A stretch of DNA of 64,000 nt from Gammaproteobacteria bacterium (GTDB lineage Bacteria; Pseudomonadota; Gammaproteobacteria; SZUA-229): assembly GCA_026195255.1 (NCBI GenBank), contig JAPHSS010000034.1:1-64000 (forward strand), written 5' to 3'. Both the position numbers and the translations under genes were made by a program. The notes under the pieces are model-generated. The model ran no database searches. It saw only the letters and a list, made by a program, of their open reading frames with translations, and was not told the DNA's origin. This document shows, piece by piece, positions 61,677 through 64,000 of this stretch (position 1 is its first letter; the number at the start of each line of letters is the position of its first letter).

Positions 61677-64000
61677 TTAATTAGATGTTAATTTCTCATC
61701 AAGAATTTTTCTAATGATTGTTAACATTTCACTTTGTGAGTAGGGTTTATTTAACATGTTTTTTTCAAACAATGCCTGGCTAGCGCTGTTTTCCTTCATG
61801 ACTTTCCCTGTATGTCCGGAGGCTAATAGTACTTTGATTTTAGGGTTTATTCTAATTGCCTGTTCTGCCAGCTCATAACCATTTACGCCACCCGGCATAA
61901 CCACATCACTAAATAACATGTTAATACTTTTTTCATTATTAAGTATTTCTATTGCTTCTATGCCATTATTCGCGGTAAGTACGCGATAGCCTTTTTTCTC
62001 TAGTTGCTCACGTGCGAGCTCCAGTAATACGGCTTCATCGTCAACGACTAAAAGTGTTTCAGAACCTTCGGGTAATATTGTGTTTTGACTTTTGTTAATG
62101 ACGGGCTGTACTTTATCGTCTTCAGCTCTGGGAAAATAAATTTTAAACGTACTGCCAATACCTTCCTTAGAGGTAACGTCTACAAATCCACCTGAACGTT
62201 GTGCAAATCCATATATCATAGCCAGACCTAAGCCTGTGCCTTTTCCTTCATCTTTAGTCGTGAAAAAAGGTTCAAATATGTGTTCCTGATGTTCTGCTGA
62301 AATACCTGTACCATTATCGCTTACAGATAGCTCTATATATTCGCCGGGACGGGAATCGTCAATAAGTTCACAAAATTTGGGGCTAAGTGTTACATTACGT
62401 GTTTTGATAATTAGTTTGCCATGTTTCTTCATGGCATCTCGTGCATTAATGCTTAAATTAAGTAGTGCATCTTCAAATTCACCCTGATCAATTTTGCATA
62501 ACCATAAGTTATTTTCAAGTTGATGTGAGACATCTATTTCAGGTGTGATCGATCGAGAAATAAGATTTTCCATGTCTTCGACGAGATTATTTATATTTGT
62601 ACAGGTTTGTTGGGCAGGCTTTTTTCTTGAAAATATTAAAAGTTGCTTAGTTAAATCTACAGCACGTTGAGCTGCTTTGTTAATGCTGTCAATTCGTTTA
62701 TTAACCTTATCTGATTGATCGCTAAGGTCATCTGAAAGTAGTTCCAGGTTACCAAGAATAATGCCCAGTATATTATTAAAATCATGCGCTATACCGCCGG
62801 TAAGTTGGCCAATGGCATCCATTTTTTGTGAGCGTTGAAGGTTTTTTTCTGCCTGTTTACGCTTACTGATGTCCTCAACGAATGACCAGATCATTTTCTT
62901 TCCTGATGTATCGTTAATCATCATGCCATTTAACAATACTGGATAATGACTGCCATCTTTTCGAATGTATTCTTTTTCGTAAGGGCCATATCGGCCTGTT
63001 TTTTCCAGATTTTCTAAATTAAGTATTTTATCTTTTTTATATTTTACGGGTGTGATATCCGAATAACTCAGGTTCATGAATTCATCATATGTATAACCAG
63101 TAGCTTTAAGCAGAGTATCATTGGCTTCTATGAAGGCCCCTGTTTCGAAGTTGTTAAGAGCAATGCCTACCGGTGAAAGTTCGAAGAGTAAACGCAGTCG
63201 ATTTTCGCTTTCCCTGCGTTTTGCTATTGACACACTAAGTATAAGTAGTGGAATAAATATTACTAAACCCGTTACAAGCAGGCCGGCACGGAATGGTGTA
63301 GAGCTTTGAGTGTTAATTAACCAGCCTTCTTTTGGGGTGGCAGCAAGTAACCATGATCCATAGGGTAAAGATATCTGAGTTACTATTGGGTCGGAGTCAA
63401 ACACCTTTGGGTCACCAAAAAACGCTTTGGCCTGGTTGCCTGTGTCACTCTGATTACTGATTGCAATATCGAAATTAAGGTCCTTATCATACAAACCACT
63501 TGCTTTATAGAATTTTTCAACATCAATAACAGACGATACAATGCCCCAGAATTTAGATGTATTCCCAGATTCAGGGGTAGTAAACACAGGTATGCGTGCG
63601 ATAAAACCTTGTCCACCCTGAATCAGATCAACCGGCCCGTCTAATATCAGCTCTCCCTTCTCACGGGCCATATTAACTGCATTAAACTGCTGTGGAATAT
63701 CGCGGTAATTTATGCCTATCGCCGCTTCATTACCTGCTATCGGGTTCATATAACGTATAACTAAGTCAGGTGCTGCTGCAATATTGCGTATTTGCGAACG
63801 ACCGCTAAGCAACGGTGTTGTTAGTGCGGTGAAACGTTGCGTCGACATATCTGGCTCAAGGCTTATGGCTACTACAAGCCCTTTTACTAAAGTTGCGTTA
63901 CTGTTGATATTGCCTTCTAGCTTTGCTCGAATAACGCTCAGCTTGCTTAGTAAGGTGTTTTTAAATTCCTGCTGGTTAGCATAGGTATTAATGCGATCAA
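61677..64000 (-). CDS. Hybrid sensor histidine kinase with CHASE and PAS domains (5' end beyond window)
   Basis: The frame runs to the window edge, so the N-terminus is missing. In order: CHASE-type periplasmic sensor domain (up to about 63300), a membrane helix (GLLVTGLVIFIPLLILSV), a PAS domain (LLFELSPVGIALNN) with PAC motif, HisKA with the phospho-acceptor in GGIAHDFNNILG, HATPase_c with DNGTGIS and GKGTGLGLAM, and a C-terminal receiver domain (LLVVDDEAVLLELA, phospho-acceptor Asp in FSDVVMPGG). It senses an external signal and passes phosphate to its own receiver. No response regulator is adjacent. Confidence 0.93.
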   Translation of the reverse strand, partial: DRINTYANQQEFKNTLLSKLSVIRAKLEGNINSNATLVKGLVVAISLEPDMSTQRFTALTTPLLSGRSQIRNIAAAPDLVIRYMNPIAGNEAAIGINYRDIPQQFNAVNMAREKGELILDGPVDLIQGGQGFIARIPVFTTPESGNTSKFWGIVSSVIDVEKFYKASGLYDKDLNFDIAISNQSDTGNQAKAFFGDPKVFDSDPIVTQISLPYGSWLLAATPKEGWLINTQSSTPFRAGLLVTGLVIFIPLLILSVSIAKRRESENRLRLLFELSPVGIALNNFETGAFIEANDTLLKATGYTYDEFMNLSYSDITPVKYKKDKILNLENLEKTGRYGPYEKEYIRKDGSHYPVLLNGMMINDTSGKKMIWSFVEDISKRKQAEKNLQRSQKMDAIGQLTGGIAHDFNNILGIILGNLELLSDDLSDQSDKVNKRIDSINKAAQRAVDLTKQLLIFSRKKPAQQTCTNINNLVEDMENLISRSITPEIDVSHQLENNLWLCKIDQGEFEDALLNLSINARDAMKKHGKLIIKTRNVTLSPKFCELIDDSRPGEYIELSVSDNGTGISAEHQEHIFEPFFTTKDEGKGTGLGLAMIYGFAQRSGGFVDVTSKEGIGSTFKIYFPRAEDDKVQPVINKSQNTILPEGSETLLVVDDEAVLLELAREQLEKKGYRVLTANNGIEAIEILNNEKSINMLFSDVVMPGGVNGYELAEQAIRINPKIKVLLASGHTGKVMKENSASQALFEKNMLNKPYSQSEMLTIIRKILDEKLTSN

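Noticed and set aside
1-64000. tRNA, rRNA genes, CRISPR arrays, intact insertion sequences
   Set aside because: None recognised by eye; short tRNA-like or repeat patterns did not hold up. A tRNA/CRISPR scan would be decisive.

Overview
The window reads as chromosomal DNA of an AT-rich gammaproteobacterium, probably a sulfur-oxidising marine or sediment lineage. The lineage call rests on gene content: YheT, YaeQ, DUF1415, GlcDEF, NirBD, a class I adenylate cyclase-like protein and, most tellingly, a secreted Trp/Gly/Asn-rich protein that closely resembles the sulfur globule envelope proteins of Allochromatium-type bacteria. No rRNA, tRNA, CRISPR array or intact transposase was seen. Genus-level assignment is not possible from this window alone.

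Layout. 1-7600: a nitrate/nitrite operon (nirB, nirD, a NasA-type molybdoenzyme, and a DmsB-DmsC-like fusion that could feed electrons from quinol), preceded by a good sigma-54 promoter match and an NtrC-like palindrome. 7632-10652: a decayed block holding a frameshifted TusE/DsrC-family gene, a MoxR-type AAA+ ATPase relict and a vWA-domain relict; the third gene of that module, a J-domain protein, is still open. 11383-13891: a small unknown protein (with a paralogue at 55597), NhaA and an unknown membrane protein. 13942-15005: a pair of ~376-bp repeats in inverted orientation around a ~310-bp core, without a convincing gene. 15075-32999: mostly ordinary genes: a B12-type radical SAM protein, a GMC oxidoreductase/Tat subunit/thioredoxin-like operon, MOSC, DUF1415, PilZ, a transglycosylase lipoprotein, an MscS-family channel, glycolate dehydrogenase glcDEF, YebC and YheT. 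33361-44598: sulfur globule-like protein, DEAD-box helicase, SulP transporter and many small conserved or unknown proteins, a CDF metal exporter and a glycosyltransferase. 44644-52715: an accessory-looking stretch with unknown secreted/cytoplasmic proteins, two related 147-150-aa proteins, a wrecked arsenite methyltransferase-like gene, a uracil-DNA glycosylase without a canonical start codon, an orphan organomercurial lyase (merB), and an 867-aa class I adenylate cyclase-like protein that lacks the catalytic signature. 53052-64000: L-serine dehydratase, a structured leader before two small unknown genes, catalase with a near-perfect OxyR operator, a diguanylate cyclase, a methyltransferase, an unknown secreted protein, and a hybrid histidine kinase running off the right edge.

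How it fits together. The operon at the left end would carry nitrate to ammonium in the cytoplasm, with the membrane subunit as likely quinol oxidase. Sulfur storage (sulfur globule protein, with an FNR-like box), glycolate oxidation, peroxide defence under OxyR and metal resistance remnants suggest life at an oxic/anoxic interface. The most unusual items are the adenylate cyclase-like pseudoenzyme, the large inverted repeat, the relict MoxR-vWA-J module and the start-less uracil-DNA glycosylase.
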